Shown here in pieces: positions 26,101 to 38,322 of a stretch of 64,000 nt of DNA. Every line of letters begins with the position of its first letter. Position 1 is the stretch's first letter. The stretch spans positions 25,863,146-25,927,145 of the forward strand of contig NC_052399.1 in assembly GCF_009389715.1 (NCBI RefSeq), given 5' to 3'. The stretch is from Phoenix dactylifera (taxonomy: Eukaryota > Streptophyta > Magnoliopsida > Arecales > Arecaceae). The notes beneath the pieces were generated by a model. The model was not told where the DNA came from and did not search any database. It saw nothing but the letters and a program-made list of their open reading frames with translations. The position numbers and the translations under genes were made by a program.

Positions 26101-28573
26101 AGTCCAATATTTTAGTGGGGACCTCACAAAAACTGAGTTCTTCAAATTTAGACCCAATTTCACATACAAATGGACTGGGTCATGGTTAAATCAACCCACC
26201 ATCTGTACCCACTATTTTATTCAATTGATAAAATACCACATAGAAGCTCATAAATTTGAAGCAATATTTCGTATTGATGCATATTATTTCATGCCGAGCG
26301 TACCATACTATACAAGAGTATGCCAAGTCTTGATAAGCCGAATCGATTCCGTATCAAGATTACCTATAGTATAGCAGTATGGTACCAGTATGGGGTTTGA
26401 TACCAAGATGATGAATCCTATTGAATTATAAAATAAAATTGGGAAGGTATACTAGTTCTCTAGTTGGCCAATATAAAATAGCTTTGCCAAGTGATCAAGA
26501 TTCATAAGGATACGGCTTTGTGAATTTTAGCTCATAGATCAAGACTTTGAATGGGCACTTAAAGCAAGTTTTTATATTATTCTTTAATACTAGAGCATAA
26601 TTGGAATAATCACACATGATACCTAAGTGTCTATCAAGTGCTTATGTTCACTACAATTATGGTTGGTGAGTAAGGATTTTCTTCTTCATTATTTTGCAAA
26701 ATAACTTTTTAGGTGGGTTAACAAGAAAGCCAGGGCCTACCTTTGTCTAAGCAACTAAAATTCAGATGCAGCGGTGTCAAATTTGTTTGGATCCTAAGCC
26801 TAGTAGCCTATACTACCTTTTCATAGACATCGTTCTATGCCATATATGTCTTGCAAGAGGTGTGATCAATTTTACAAAATCTAACTTGGAACTCAACCAC
26901 TTTGAGATTGAATATTTTCTATATCTATCATATCGTTCATAAATTTACTCAAATCCTTCATTGTTTTCTATATCTTCCTACAATAATTTTGGTTGATGAA
27001 ATATCCAAAAAAACAGGCCAAGTATCTCCTGCATTACAAGTGAGAGGAACCCACTCTCTACTTTTTCTTAGAAAAAAATTATAGTAGAAGAATATCCCAC
27101 TTTTTGAATGGACATACTGCTCTAAATAGAAATAAAAAAATATCTAAAACCAAAAATTAAGTAATAAACTTGAGTCACAATTTAACTATAATCAGAAATA
27201 AATAGTAAATTCCAACACAACGGATCTCCTGAAATAAGTTTGTGATTTCCCTTCGAATCAAATGAGTTGGCCAACAAAAGACTGATCTTTTTTATGATTG
27301 GAAGTTTGGAACAGAAGACTGACCTTGCTGCTAAGATTGAGGAATGTTAGAAAGCTGATACCCATCCTTTGGGCGTGTATCCCCCAGCGTGGTGCACCGA
27401 ATCAATGGAACATTTCAACGCCACAGTCAATCCACGTGTCCCATCCATGAAATATTATTACATGAAACGCACGAAAAAAAATGCAGTGGGGGGCAAGCAA
27501 GTTAGTCGTACTCATTATTAATTGCATGTCTATGGCTTTTGTTTCACTTGACAATACCAAAGGATTAGAGGCCTTTCTATATAATAATCTCCATGCTCCT
27601 TGCTCACCCAAGCTTGCTTTCTTGCTTCCATTTTGGAGTGCAACAGCCAGCCTTTTTGAGCTCCTTTCTCTTGCCCACACATCCAATCTCCTACTGATGG
27701 CCCTATCTTATTGAGGAGATGAATTGAGTGACCATGATGATATAAAGATACCCACATGGCTTATAAGAGGCATCAATTGAGTGACCATAATAACAAAGAT
27801 ACAAATGGGTGCATAAATATATGCTTTTGATTAGGATATTTGTACTTTGGATGCAAGTATATGATGAGTGCAGCTGGGCTCAACCTTCTTCTACCCTCCT
27901 GGAACCCATGCATGAAAGGTAAAACTTTCAGGCAGGCAGACAAAATAATTCTAAGTAAATTAGCACACATGCTTCTCAGCCTTCCAGTTTAATGGAGAGC
28001 TTTTTTTTCAGTAACATGGATATACTATATGCAGAGCTTCAATTAAAGATGAAACCATAGCTCCTTCAGCAGGAAAATGGACACACTGTGAAACGCCCTC
28101 CCAACACACGTATAGGCATCCAGCCTTCCCTTCAAGCTCAGCATCTTAGTTTTGCTACTCCCACTTTTCTATTTATTTACATTAATGCTGAAATGTCCAT
28201 TGTATAGAGTTCCTAATCCCTCAAAACTAGGGAGATTTCTCCTCAAAGTGGTTCATTTTGGTATTTTCACATTGCTTTGTTGATATAATAAAACTAATTG
28301 ATGGTGTATTTATTATTATTCTTCAAAAAAAATTGTGACAAGTTCTTTGTATGGAGACTAAACTAATGTAGTTATCATGTTAATAACAAATCTAATTAAT
28401 TGAATACTACTTAAAGCTCTCACAAGTAATGAGTTGTTGAATCAAACTATTAGATTATCATCGTGGACGTTCACTGAATTAATGCGATCTTTGAATAAAA
28501 GGTAGATGTATCATTGATCATTTTGTGGTTCAGTCAGCTAGGTTCCCATAAATTTAAATAGCATGCTACAATC
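23181..28573. other. Intergenic, mostly featureless
   Basis: I found no supported gene in this 5.4-kb stretch. Open frames at 23469-23878 and 25369-25626 have no recognisable domain and lack splice-consistent neighbours. At about 26275-26390 there is a diverged GGTAC-word repeat (GCGTACCATACTATAC and GTATGGTACCAGTATGG) that resembles the other GGTACC repeats in this window. Confidence 0.5.
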
Positions 28574-28880
28574 TGTTGTCGCTGATTTTCAGACCGAGAT
28601 CAGAGTGCAGCTCGGATGACCCTGAGGTCGACAGGAGCTGACCTAAACTGGTTGGCTGAGGTGTAAAAAATTGTCCTCTGAGAATGGTTTGCAAAAATTC
28701 TGCCTGTTGGAAAGTTTTCAGCGGAACCTTTCGATGCCTAAGTTTGAATAGAGAAGTAACGGTATGGAAGGAAAAAATTTCAACAAAGTTGAATTCTCTC
28801 TGCATACCTAAGGTCCTTTAGACTATCCCTTTATATAGGAGAGTCTATTTTGTCGTTTACTTGGGTTGGTGTGACGTGCA
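28574..28880 (-). repeat. Truncated 3' LTR of the gypsy element
   Basis: It starts TGTTGTCGCTGA on the + strand and aligns with 32590-32899 throughout. Homology stops at GTGACGTGCA (28880), where the right copy continues for another 265 bases or so. Both copies carry CCCTTTATATA followed by a GAGAGTC-like word, which on the - strand is a TATAAAGGG promoter core. The missing part is the upstream (U3) end of this LTR. Confidence 0.85.
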
Positions 28881-31800
28881 CTAGTTACTCGCATCCTGCA
28901 AGGTTGGCCAATAGTATTCTTGCCGATCTTGTAGGCGAAGGATATGTACCTAAGTGATTGTCGCAGATGCCCTTGTGCACTTTCCGAAGTGCATAATCTA
29001 CCTCTATCGAATGGAGGCATCTGAGGAGCGGCAACAAAAATAATTTTCGATATAACTTGTCGTCTAGGAGAGCATAGTGGAAGGCTTATCACTTTATCCG
29101 GCGGGCTCCAGCCCGATCCACAAGCAAATTTCTGTCCTTCAAGAAGCCGATGAGAGGATCTATCCAACTTGGCTCGACAATAGTGTTTTTCATGACCTCT
29201 AGCTCGTCGATGCTCGGCATCTTTAGGACTTCAAGGTACATAGCTTTACTCAAATCGACAGTCTCTAAGGTGGCTAGTTTTGACAGTAGGTCGCTCTTGC
29301 ATTTTCCGTCTAGAGAATCTATTGTATGTCAAAGTTAGAAAAGGTTGAGGTGATGTCCTTTATCTTTTATAGATATTGGATCACCAATGCCCCCCGAGCC
29401 TCACATTCTCCTAGAACTTGGCCAACAACCAATTGTGAGTCATTGAAGACCTTCAGTTGCTGAACCCCAAGCTCCTTGAAAGCTTAAGCCGGGGATGAGT
29501 ACTTCATATTTAGCCTCATTATTTGAGGCCGAGAGCTTGAACCATGGAGTGTATTCTATGATCACTCTATCTGGGATGATAAGTATGAGCTTAACCCCAC
29601 TACCCTTGGGCTCGATGACCCATCCACATCTAAGATCCACTACTACTCTGAGGTCTTCCTTTTGGTGGGGAGCTCGGTAGAGTCTTCATCAGGAATAATG
29701 CATTCCATCAGAAAGTCTGCCAACACCTGCGCCTTGATGGTTGGCAGGGGTCGGTACTCTAGGTCGAGTTCTTCGAGCTCCAATGCCCACTTCACCAGTC
29801 GACCTACATTTTGGGGCTTTTGCAAAATCTGCCTTACTGGTTGGTTAGTTAGGATTGTGACTGAATGGGCTTGAAAGTATGGTCGGAGCTTTCAGGCCGA
29901 GATGATGAGGGTAAAAATAGTCTTTTCCAACTTAGAATATCTAGTCTCGGCATCTCGCAGAACTCGACTTGTGCAGTAGATCGATTTCTGACATCTTTCT
30001 TCTTCTCAGACTTGTGGTTTATGAGGAAAGGCAACGAGTTGAGGTACTCCTTCAGTTGGTCGAAGGCCTCTTGGCATTCCTTGGCCTATTAGAAGTTTTT
30101 CGAAGGCTTCAGGGCCTTGAAGAATGGGAGGCAACACTCTTCCGATTTGGAGATAAATCTCGCAAGTGTAGCTATCCAACCAGTCAAGCCTTGGACTTTC
30201 TTGGCAATCCTTGGTGGCTACATCTCTTGCACTGCTTGGATCTTCTCCGACTTTGCCTCGATTCCCCGTTGCATCACCATGAATCCTAAAAATTTTTCTA
30301 AGGTGACTCCGAAGGCACTTCATCAGGCTGAGCTTCATCTAGTACTTCTTGAGGATCACGAAGGTCTCTTTCAGGTCAGTATGTGCTGCCTCTCTGCTCG
30401 GCTATTCACGAGCATATCATCCACATACTTCTCCATATTTCAACTGATTTGCTTCTTGAAAATTTTGTTGAAAAGGCGTTGGTAAGTCGCCCCTACATTT
30501 TTTAACCCAAAGGGCATTATCTTGTAGCAGTAAAGGCCCTTGTTAATAAGAAAGATAGTTTTTTCCTCGTCCTCGAACACTATTTGGATCTGGTTGTACC
30601 CGAAGAATGCATCCATGAAGGTTAGTAGCTGATTTTTTGGGGTCCTATTTATGAGCTGGTCAATCGTCGAGAGTGGGAAGCTATCTTTTGGGTAGGCCTT
30701 GTTCAAGTCGATGAAGTCGATGCAGATTCGCTACTTTTCATTAGCTCTTTTAACAAGCACAACATTGGCCAGCCAATTAGGGTAGTGTATCTTGCGGACG
30801 AAGCCAGCCTCCAAGAGTTTGTCAACCTCTTGGTCTATGACTTGTTGCCTTTTCATGACGAAGTTTCTTTTTTTATGCCGCACAGGTTGGAGAGCTGGGT
30901 CCATGTTGATCTTGTGAACCATCAACTCGGGGCTGATATTTGGTATATCGGCAGTCAACCAAGCGAAGACATAGGCATTGGCATAGAGAAAGCCGAACAT
31001 CTTGGCCCAATTTTCTTCATCTAGGCTCTAGTCAATTTGCATAGTTCGGTCAGGCTCATTTTTTCTTAGAGGGACTGCACTAGCTCCTCGGTCAGTTCTC
31101 CTCACTGCTCTTTGAGCTCGTCCCTTGTGTCCATCCCTTCAATTGGAAGAGTCTTCATCGACTTCTTTCCTTTGAGGGTGGCCATGTAATATTGGTGAGC
31201 CATCATCTGGTCATCTCAGATTTCTCCGACTCTGCTTCTTATGGGGAACCAGACAAGTGAATGGTAAGTAGACAGCCAGCTTGGAAGGCATTGAGGCCAA
31301 GTCGGCCCAAGATCACATTATAGGTTGTGGGGACCTAGACCACCAAGAAGTCTAGCCTCAAAGTGTTGTTTCGGGGTCCTTGTCCTACGGTGACTGGCAA
31401 ATTGATCCTGCCTTCCAAAGGACAGAGTCTCTCGAGAGGCAAACCAGGGGTGCACTAACCTTCTGGACTTGTTCGATAGGTAGCTTCATATGTTGGAAAG
31501 TATCGTAGAACAACACATCGGCCGAACTTTCATTATCAACAAGATTCTTTTTACATCTTATTTTGCAATTGTAAGACAAATGACTACAGCATCATTATGA
31601 GGAGTCTGCACTCCTTCTAGCTCAGCATCGAAGAAAGAAATGACGTCTTCCATACGCTCTCTTCAAGATAGCCTCAGCCGCATGAGGAGCTTGGTTGCCC
31701 AAAGCATTTGAAACCTCAGCAGGTTCGCTAGCAATGGTGTTGATGATACCTGTTGTCAGATGATTGTCGATTGGCTCCAGGGGTGGCGGACTAGAGGCCG

Positions 31801-32589
31801 AAGCAGAAGCTTCTCAATCATGCCGAGCACATACATATCAATCCAGCTGCCCATGTTAGATGAGTGCCTTGATTTTGTCCATGAGTTGGATGCACTCCTC
31901 GGTGTCGTGGGCATGGTCACAATGGAAGCAACAATACTTCTTCTTGTCTCTTTTGATCATTGGGGCCTTCATCCGATATGGAGGGCGCAAGTAGCCTCGA
32001 CCTTCAATTTTTATTAGGATCTAAGTCCTAGAAGCAGTGAGAGAAGTGTACCTTTTAAATTTTTGAAGAGGCCTCTTGGATTGTCGTGGCCCCTTTCATG
32101 CGAGGTGAAACACTCCTCCGCTCCCTTCGCCCCTCGCACCCCCTCTTGCCTCCTCATGGGGGTCCCCCACTAGAGCCTCGCGATAGAAGGCCATGGCTTC
32201 CTCCGCATTGGCAAACTTTTCTGCTCATGCCAACATTTTGGCGAAGTCTGCGGAAAATCGCTTCTCCAAGAAGAAGAGGAAGAGAGATGACTGTAAGCTG
32301 CTCTTCATTGCTGACATCGTGACCGACCATTCCAGGTTGCAGACTTCCAGTATCGCCGCATTGAAGAAGCTAATATAGTTCATAAGGGAGTCTTTCTTCT
32401 TCTGCTTGATGTCAAGTAGTGCATCCGAACCATGATGTCGCCATCGACTGGAGATGAAGTGCACCACAAAGAGGCGAGCGAGCTACTCGAAGGAGTGGAT
32501 GGATTCGGGTCGAAGCCCTAAGAACCAAAATCAAGCTGCCTTTGCACTTGATCTTTGGTACACTTGGGGCCCTTCTTCTAGCACCAATT

Positions 32590-33164
32590 TGTTGCCGCTG
32601 AATCTCGAATCGAGGTCAGAGCACAGTTAGATGACCCTGAGATTGGTAGGAGCCAAGCTGAACTGGTTGGCCGAGGTGTGAAAAATTGATCTCCTTAAAA
32701 AATGGCATGCAACAAGTCTGCCTGTCGGAGAGTTTCTGGCGAGGAACTTTTCGATACCTAAGTTAGGATAGAAAAGCAACAATATGAAAGGGAGAGATTT
32801 CAACAGACTTGAGTTCTCTCTAAACGATATCGCATACCTGAGGTCCTTCGGACTATCCCTTTATATAGAAGAGTCTATTTTGTTAGTTACCTGGGTTGGT
32901 GCGACGTGCATGAGTCGCCAAGCAACGGCCAATCATACGTTTACGATGTGGACATCATTTCACGTGGGCGGTGTACGGTACTAACTACGCATCGAATGCA
33001 GATCGAGTTGCCACAACTACCGGTTGGTGGAATTATCGTTCTTATCGGCATGTGTTAATTAGCTCCTCGGCTGGGACCAAAGTCGCTCATCTCGGTTTAT
33101 ATCCGAAGTTAAGGAGGTCGGTCCAGTCCAAAGATGAGGTATTCAATATTTCCCCATCACAACA
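32590..33164 (-). repeat. Complete 5' LTR (575 bp) of the gypsy element
   Basis: It is bounded by TGTTG and CAACA, the short inverted LTR ends. On the - strand the sequence just inside is TTGGTGCTAGAAGAAGG, in the position of the primer-binding site; I do not assign the tRNA. The TATA-like core lies near 32855. No matching 5-bp duplication was found between 28569-28573 (CAATC) and 33165-33169 (TAGTG). Confidence 0.8.
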
Positions 33165-34500
33165 TAGTGTGTTTTCTTTATTCTTTATGAACAAAAACAA
33201 GATGAGACCTCACCTTTTTATTCAAAACAAAGAAGGAAAAAAAATTACAATCTACAATAAGTTAAGAGAAAAACTAAACAAGAAGAGGCTGAGACAAATT
33301 TCCCCTGTAGCAGAAAATTCAACAAACTGTTTGATAAAGTTGAAGGAAGTTGCTGCTGGAGGGGAGTCCTTGGATGTTCTCTACACGCTTAAGAACTATT
33401 GGTTGACTGTAGTTGATGGAGAGGTCAATGAGAGATGGAAAGAAGGCTAAAGATCGAAAAGGACTTGATAAAATAAAGGTAATAAACAAATTCTAATATT
33501 CGATCTAGCTTTATAAATCTTTCATCCACTGCATGATCGAAAACACCAACAAAAAACGATGAAGGAGTGGCCGTGGCGTCGAGGGCTAAAAGGATTCCGT
33601 GGTGTCGAGGTTGCCGAACCCCGTGATGCTGGAGAGCTTGTTCGGCCAGTTTTGTTGTCATCGAAGCGGGAGAGGAGCAAGACGACATCACGAGCCGGAC
33701 CGCGGCTGGCGAGCGAGGGGACATCCCAGGTTCCCATGCCATCCACCTTGTGGGACCCATGCACGTTGGTACGTTATGATTAGGTTTTGGGTGCCAGGTC
33801 TGGGCCTTTGCTCAATTCCATGATGACACGGTTGCAAGTATTTCTCAAAGGTCCCTATCTGACACCCCTACTTTAGTTTTCTCTTTTTGTACTCCTATCA
33901 TTTTCTGATACATATTTGAAACTATTCTAACTCTGGTACATATTTGAAATTATTCTACCTCTTTAAATAGTTAGGTAGAGAGAGAGAGAGAGAGAAAGAG
34001 AGTGTGTGGGGGTAGAGGGGAGTGCTATCATTGGAGATGGCATTGGGGTGAAAGAGCCTAAAGGCATTACAAATTTGATGGGGTCCCTTGTAAGTTCCTT
34101 GTTATCATCAGATTTGATTGGTTTATCTTAAAAAAGGGAGGTAGATTAATACATGTTGTGAAGATAGATAGGTTGATTGGTTGTTGGACCTTCAACAGTT
34201 ATGATTATGATCATTAATGATGATTTTCAAAGTGCCATCAGTTATAGCTGACATTAGTCTAGGTTTAGTTCGCACCACGCTATGGTGTAGTCGACGACTT
34301 GTTATTGAGCACAAAGTAGGGACATGTAGGCTGGTTTTCCATCCTTCTTGTTGTGGCTAAGAGGTCCATAAATTAATGCTTCTTGATCATGCCCTAGTAG
34401 GTGAATGACTAAATTTTGGCTTACATCTAGGCAAAGAAGAAAACAAAAGAATATGATTATTTGTATTAATTTTTCAAGAGGTTTTGGAAGTATTTTAGCC
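33165..34500. other. Intergenic with a GC-rich patch and (AG)n
   Basis: The open frames at 33425-33783 on both strands lie in a GC-rich patch without a recognisable domain, so I do not call a gene. An AG repeat lies at 33977-33994. Nothing else is supported. Confidence 0.45.
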
Positions 34501-34520
34501 ATAATTGTTGATCAAGAAAG

Positions 34521-34541
34521 TATATATATATATATATATAT
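34521..34541. repeat. (TA)10 microsatellite
   Basis: Ten TA units plus one base lie directly before a unique AT-rich stretch. An AG microsatellite follows at 34575-34590. Confidence 0.95.
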
Positions 34542-34769
34542 TGTTAGTAAATAGAATATGAATGACATACGAGTAGAGAGAGAGAGAGAGGAACATTAGT
34601 AGTAGTCCTATTGGAAGGTAGAGGACATGAGTTAATCATTGACCTCCAGTGGATAATGTGTAACCAATTTATAGAGTCGGATCGTCGATGTGGAACCTCC
34701 TTTTCCGATCAAAATCTGATTGAATTTTTGATTGAATTTTAATAGAGATCTACTTGAGTGCAATCAAAT

Positions 34770-35020
34770 CAAATACACACGCAAACACAAATAAACATAC
34801 ATACATAAAAGCACGCATATATACATAAGACACACACATGTATGTATGTGTATGTATCAATGTATGTACGTGCATATGCGTTAAAATGTATGAGTCTATA
34901 TGTGTAGATATGTGTATATATGGGTGTGTATATATATGTATAAGGGAATGGATAGATATACGAATGTATATATGCATGTATATATAAATATATGCGTGTG
35001 CATATTCACAAACACAGACA
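34770..35020. repeat. Degenerate CATA/TATG simple-sequence tract
   Basis: The stretch alternates purine and pyrimidine (ACACACGC, ATACATACATA, GTATGTATGTGTATG, TATATGTGTAGATATGTG). It is a compound, decayed microsatellite. The open frame across it on the - strand is a low-complexity shadow. Confidence 0.8.
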
Positions 35021-38000
35021 TTTTGTCACAATAAATGCATTTGCATGAGAAACCATAAAACACATCATATGAAAATGCATTACACTAACATGCAGCTCTC
35101 TCTTTTTATATCCTATTAGTGATCAGTATATAATGACGGCCATGGTCGTAATATAGTTTGATTTCCAGCTAATAGGAAATAATTGAAATGATAAGAATTG
35201 AAATGAGCATACTTCAGACTCTATACTCGACTAGCCTAAGGTCCGAGGCAAACGAGGATCAAGGAATGCCACTATGCTTCGACCTGGTAGCTGGTGTTTT
35301 AAAAACATCTACATGTACGACTTTGATTCATGATTCCATACTCTATAAAAGCATTTCACCTCTCTCGTGCTGTGAACATTAATAAGACTCTCACTTAGCC
35401 TGTCAAATGGCCTAACATATGGTATAAAAAATTGTCTACGTAGGCTATATGCCTCCAGCCCACGGCTACCCACTAGCTTCAGAGCTGTGCAAAGGTGAGT
35501 ATGGGTTGGCACAAGGACGCTTTCAGTAGTGATCATAGGAGAACATACTGAAATGGTGTAAAAATTAATCCCTAGGTGGCTTTCCTATTGGCATATAATT
35601 AATGCATCAGGGGGGATCCTAGCAGCTGGTGTCAAGAAGTAAACCAGTATACCTTGACACAAAGCACCATACACCTCACTGTAGTTTTTGCCGCCTAGTT
35701 AGAGTTTATGGCCCTATTCCATGCAGCCCTATCGCAGGAAAGGCTCGATGACTAATTGCTTCATTCTTTAGCCAAGCCCCAGCAATTTCGGGTCGACCTA
35801 ATGTTGATACATGGATGAGAGCAGGACGACCAATTATATCATTTTAGAGGTAGCGCTTAACTAGCCTGACTAGGGCTCAGACTCTATCCTATTTTTCAAC
35901 TTCGAGGTGGCGCTTCACCCTATCCATACAAAGCTAAGTTCATCAGTTCTTTGGACCTACCCTAAGGACTTAGATGTTAGCATATGTTAATTGTACATCT
36001 TGGTTTAACCGCATACCAGAAAGTTCATCAGTTCCGACAAACCACCGCTGTCGTTGAATTAGGTGTAAACACTACTGTTAGCTTGTTCGGACTGAAATGA
36101 TTTACTGTAAACAATAACAACAGGCTTGTTTAGGTGTGAAAAGGCTATAGATACAGTTGCAGAGCCAAGTTCCCCAATTTACTGCCCTTGATAGCATTCC
36201 CGAGCATCAGCATACCCCCAAGCTCCTAATTTTCATACACCATATTGACATTTCCCAAGCTTCCCACCTTAGTCACAGTATTTATTCTCAAAGTAATTGG
36301 AAAAAATGACCAATTGATACAGGCAATATAGTTTCCAATTGCGCAAGGAAACTAAGATACAAGTATACAATTTCTTGAATTCATGTTGGTCTGTCTGCAC
36401 TGAAACCATATAGTTATTTTCCCAATTTCCCGGCGATGTAGGTATGTGCAGAATTTGATGTCCCAAATTATCATAATTGGCAGCGCAACTAGGAAGCTCT
36501 TGTGATAGGTTTTCAGAGATTTCTTAATAACCATTTATTGAGACTGAGTTAAGTGGCTAGGTGTAAGGTTCATGCATGCTTCTATTGTTTCAATGTTGCA
36601 GGCTGTAGGAGAATATGAATGCAAATGGACCAGATCACAGGGCAAAATTTATATGGAAATTTAAGCAGATCCTGAGCCCAGGATGTACACCCATTTCCAT
36701 ATCTACAGAGCAAGCCACAGGATAAGCAGATCATGATGAATTGTTTGGAACAATGGCAGATCTGATCTCCATAAGATATTAGTGAAGACTGCAATTTTTG
36801 GGCTACATGATTCCTTTTCCCTGACATCTTTTTACAAAATGATGAACTCAAAATTATCATTTGAGTTCCCAGCATACTGATAAAGATGGTGAACGACCAG
36901 TAATAGGAATAAGCATTATTGCGATTGAAGGACCGTGTCGCCTTCTAGTTAGTCTCAAACAAAAAAAAAAGTGCTATTAGGACTATTAGTTTGTGAAACC
37001 ATGTGTTTAGCCATGTGCCAATGAAATCTTCAGATGCCTACAAGATCCAATCATAACATGATGGTAAAATGGCAGATATCTGAGCAATCTGAATCTAGAA
37101 AACCAAACTAAGAGAAGGAAAAAAAGATTTTATACAGTACACTGCCAGCCATTTCGCTAGCCAGAGGAAAATTTGATCCGAGTCTGTATTTCTGCAGCTC
37201 AACCGTATTGTGAATCCAAAAACTCAATTCATATGAGCAAAGGGATAATCAGCTCGAATAAGAAAAACGCAGTGATGCTATCAGACTCTCAGGCCAAAGT
37301 TCTGTTGAGGAAACTCCCCAAGTCAGTAATACATCCATAATGGAAAAGTCTAGCAGTCAGGTACCCAGGCAGACTGACCGATCTAGTAGAAATTCACCTT
37401 AGAATCACTTGAAATAACCAAGTTTGCTTCGACCTGTGATTCGAATGAGCATAGAAGATCTCATCACAGAGCACATTCAGCAGGCCTGGCATCATGCAGA
37501 TTCAAGGCTTGCTGCGGACCTGTGGTTGGAGAGCAGACTCTACCAAGTCATCAACACAGGACAAAAGAAATCATTCAGAGAACTAGAATTCTCTAATTTG
37601 AACAGCATTTGATGCAAACCATGTTAAATAGTTCATCACCTGGGTATCTTTAAGGAAATAGCAACACTCACTTTATCAGAGTTATGGTATCTTATCTGTA
37701 ATACCTCATACCTGACCACCATCTTTGCAACATATCAGTTGCTAGATCAGTTGACAACTAATTTTCTGTTACTTGACAGTTTCCAGAGTGCTCACCGCAA
37801 CTTTAGTAAATTAAAGTAGATCAGACAATAAGGGGAGATCAGAAGCCTTTATCGGTGTAGTTGTCATGACGTACTTTTCGAGTATGTCGGAAAAATTATG
37901 GAGAGTCAAAAACATACAGAAAAACAGGGACAAGGGACATGCTTCAGAGAGACCTTAAAGAATAAATCAGAGAAATATACAGTATACACCATCCTTTCAG

Positions 38001-38322
38001 GCACCAGAAGCCTTTCCACCTACCCCATATATCTTGAGGCCCTTCTTATGCTACAGATCCTAGTATATCATCAAAGTCGATAATGTGCAAAGCTGCCAAG
38101 CATCTTTTGCTGAAACTTCAGGAGACTCAGCTACTGCCGGACAAGGGTGAAAAATGCAAACCGAAGAACATCATGTTAGGTCTGACTGAATTTGCTAAGA
38201 TAAATCACCAGTCACTGAGATGGAAGGCATAAGCAGAATGCATCAGTAGGGATGCACCATCGCCCTTCAATTCCGTTGCAGTAATACTAAGTTGCAACAT
38301 GCATGTCTTTATGATGGTACAT
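35021..38322. other. Intergenic and HK 3' flank, nothing recognised
   Basis: No supported gene. The part adjoining 38322 should contain the 3' UTR of the histidine kinase gene on the - strand. Small open frames here have no domain similarity. Confidence 0.5.

Larger units (their letters stand above)
28574..33164 (-). mobile_element. Ty3/gypsy retrotransposon with internal deletion
   Basis: Two direct LTR copies flank pol-like sequence read on the - strand. Transcript order is: 5' LTR 33164-32590; gag remnant at about 32520-32200 (VVHFISSRWRHH); CCHC-like stretch CCFHCDHAHDTEEC near 31930; retropepsin remnant LVDNESSADVLFYD near 31540; reverse transcriptase at about 30930-30350, with LNKAYPKDSFPL, MPFGLKNVGATYQ and catalytic YVDDM; RNase H at about 29850-29450; and the integrase zinc-finger region at about 29010-28890. 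A deletion then fuses the integrase region to the middle of the 3' LTR at 28880. Stops and frameshifts interrupt every domain, and the protease D-S/T-G triad is altered. It is non-autonomous and dead. The lineage is not assigned. Confidence 0.9.

Noticed and set aside
33425..33783. GC-rich open frames on both strands as a possible gene
   Set aside because: No recognisable domain in any frame, no splice-consistent partners and no clear start context. Left as unassigned.
34750..34977. An open frame rich in His/Ile/Tyr
   Set aside because: It spans a degenerate CATA/TATG simple-sequence tract and is compositional.
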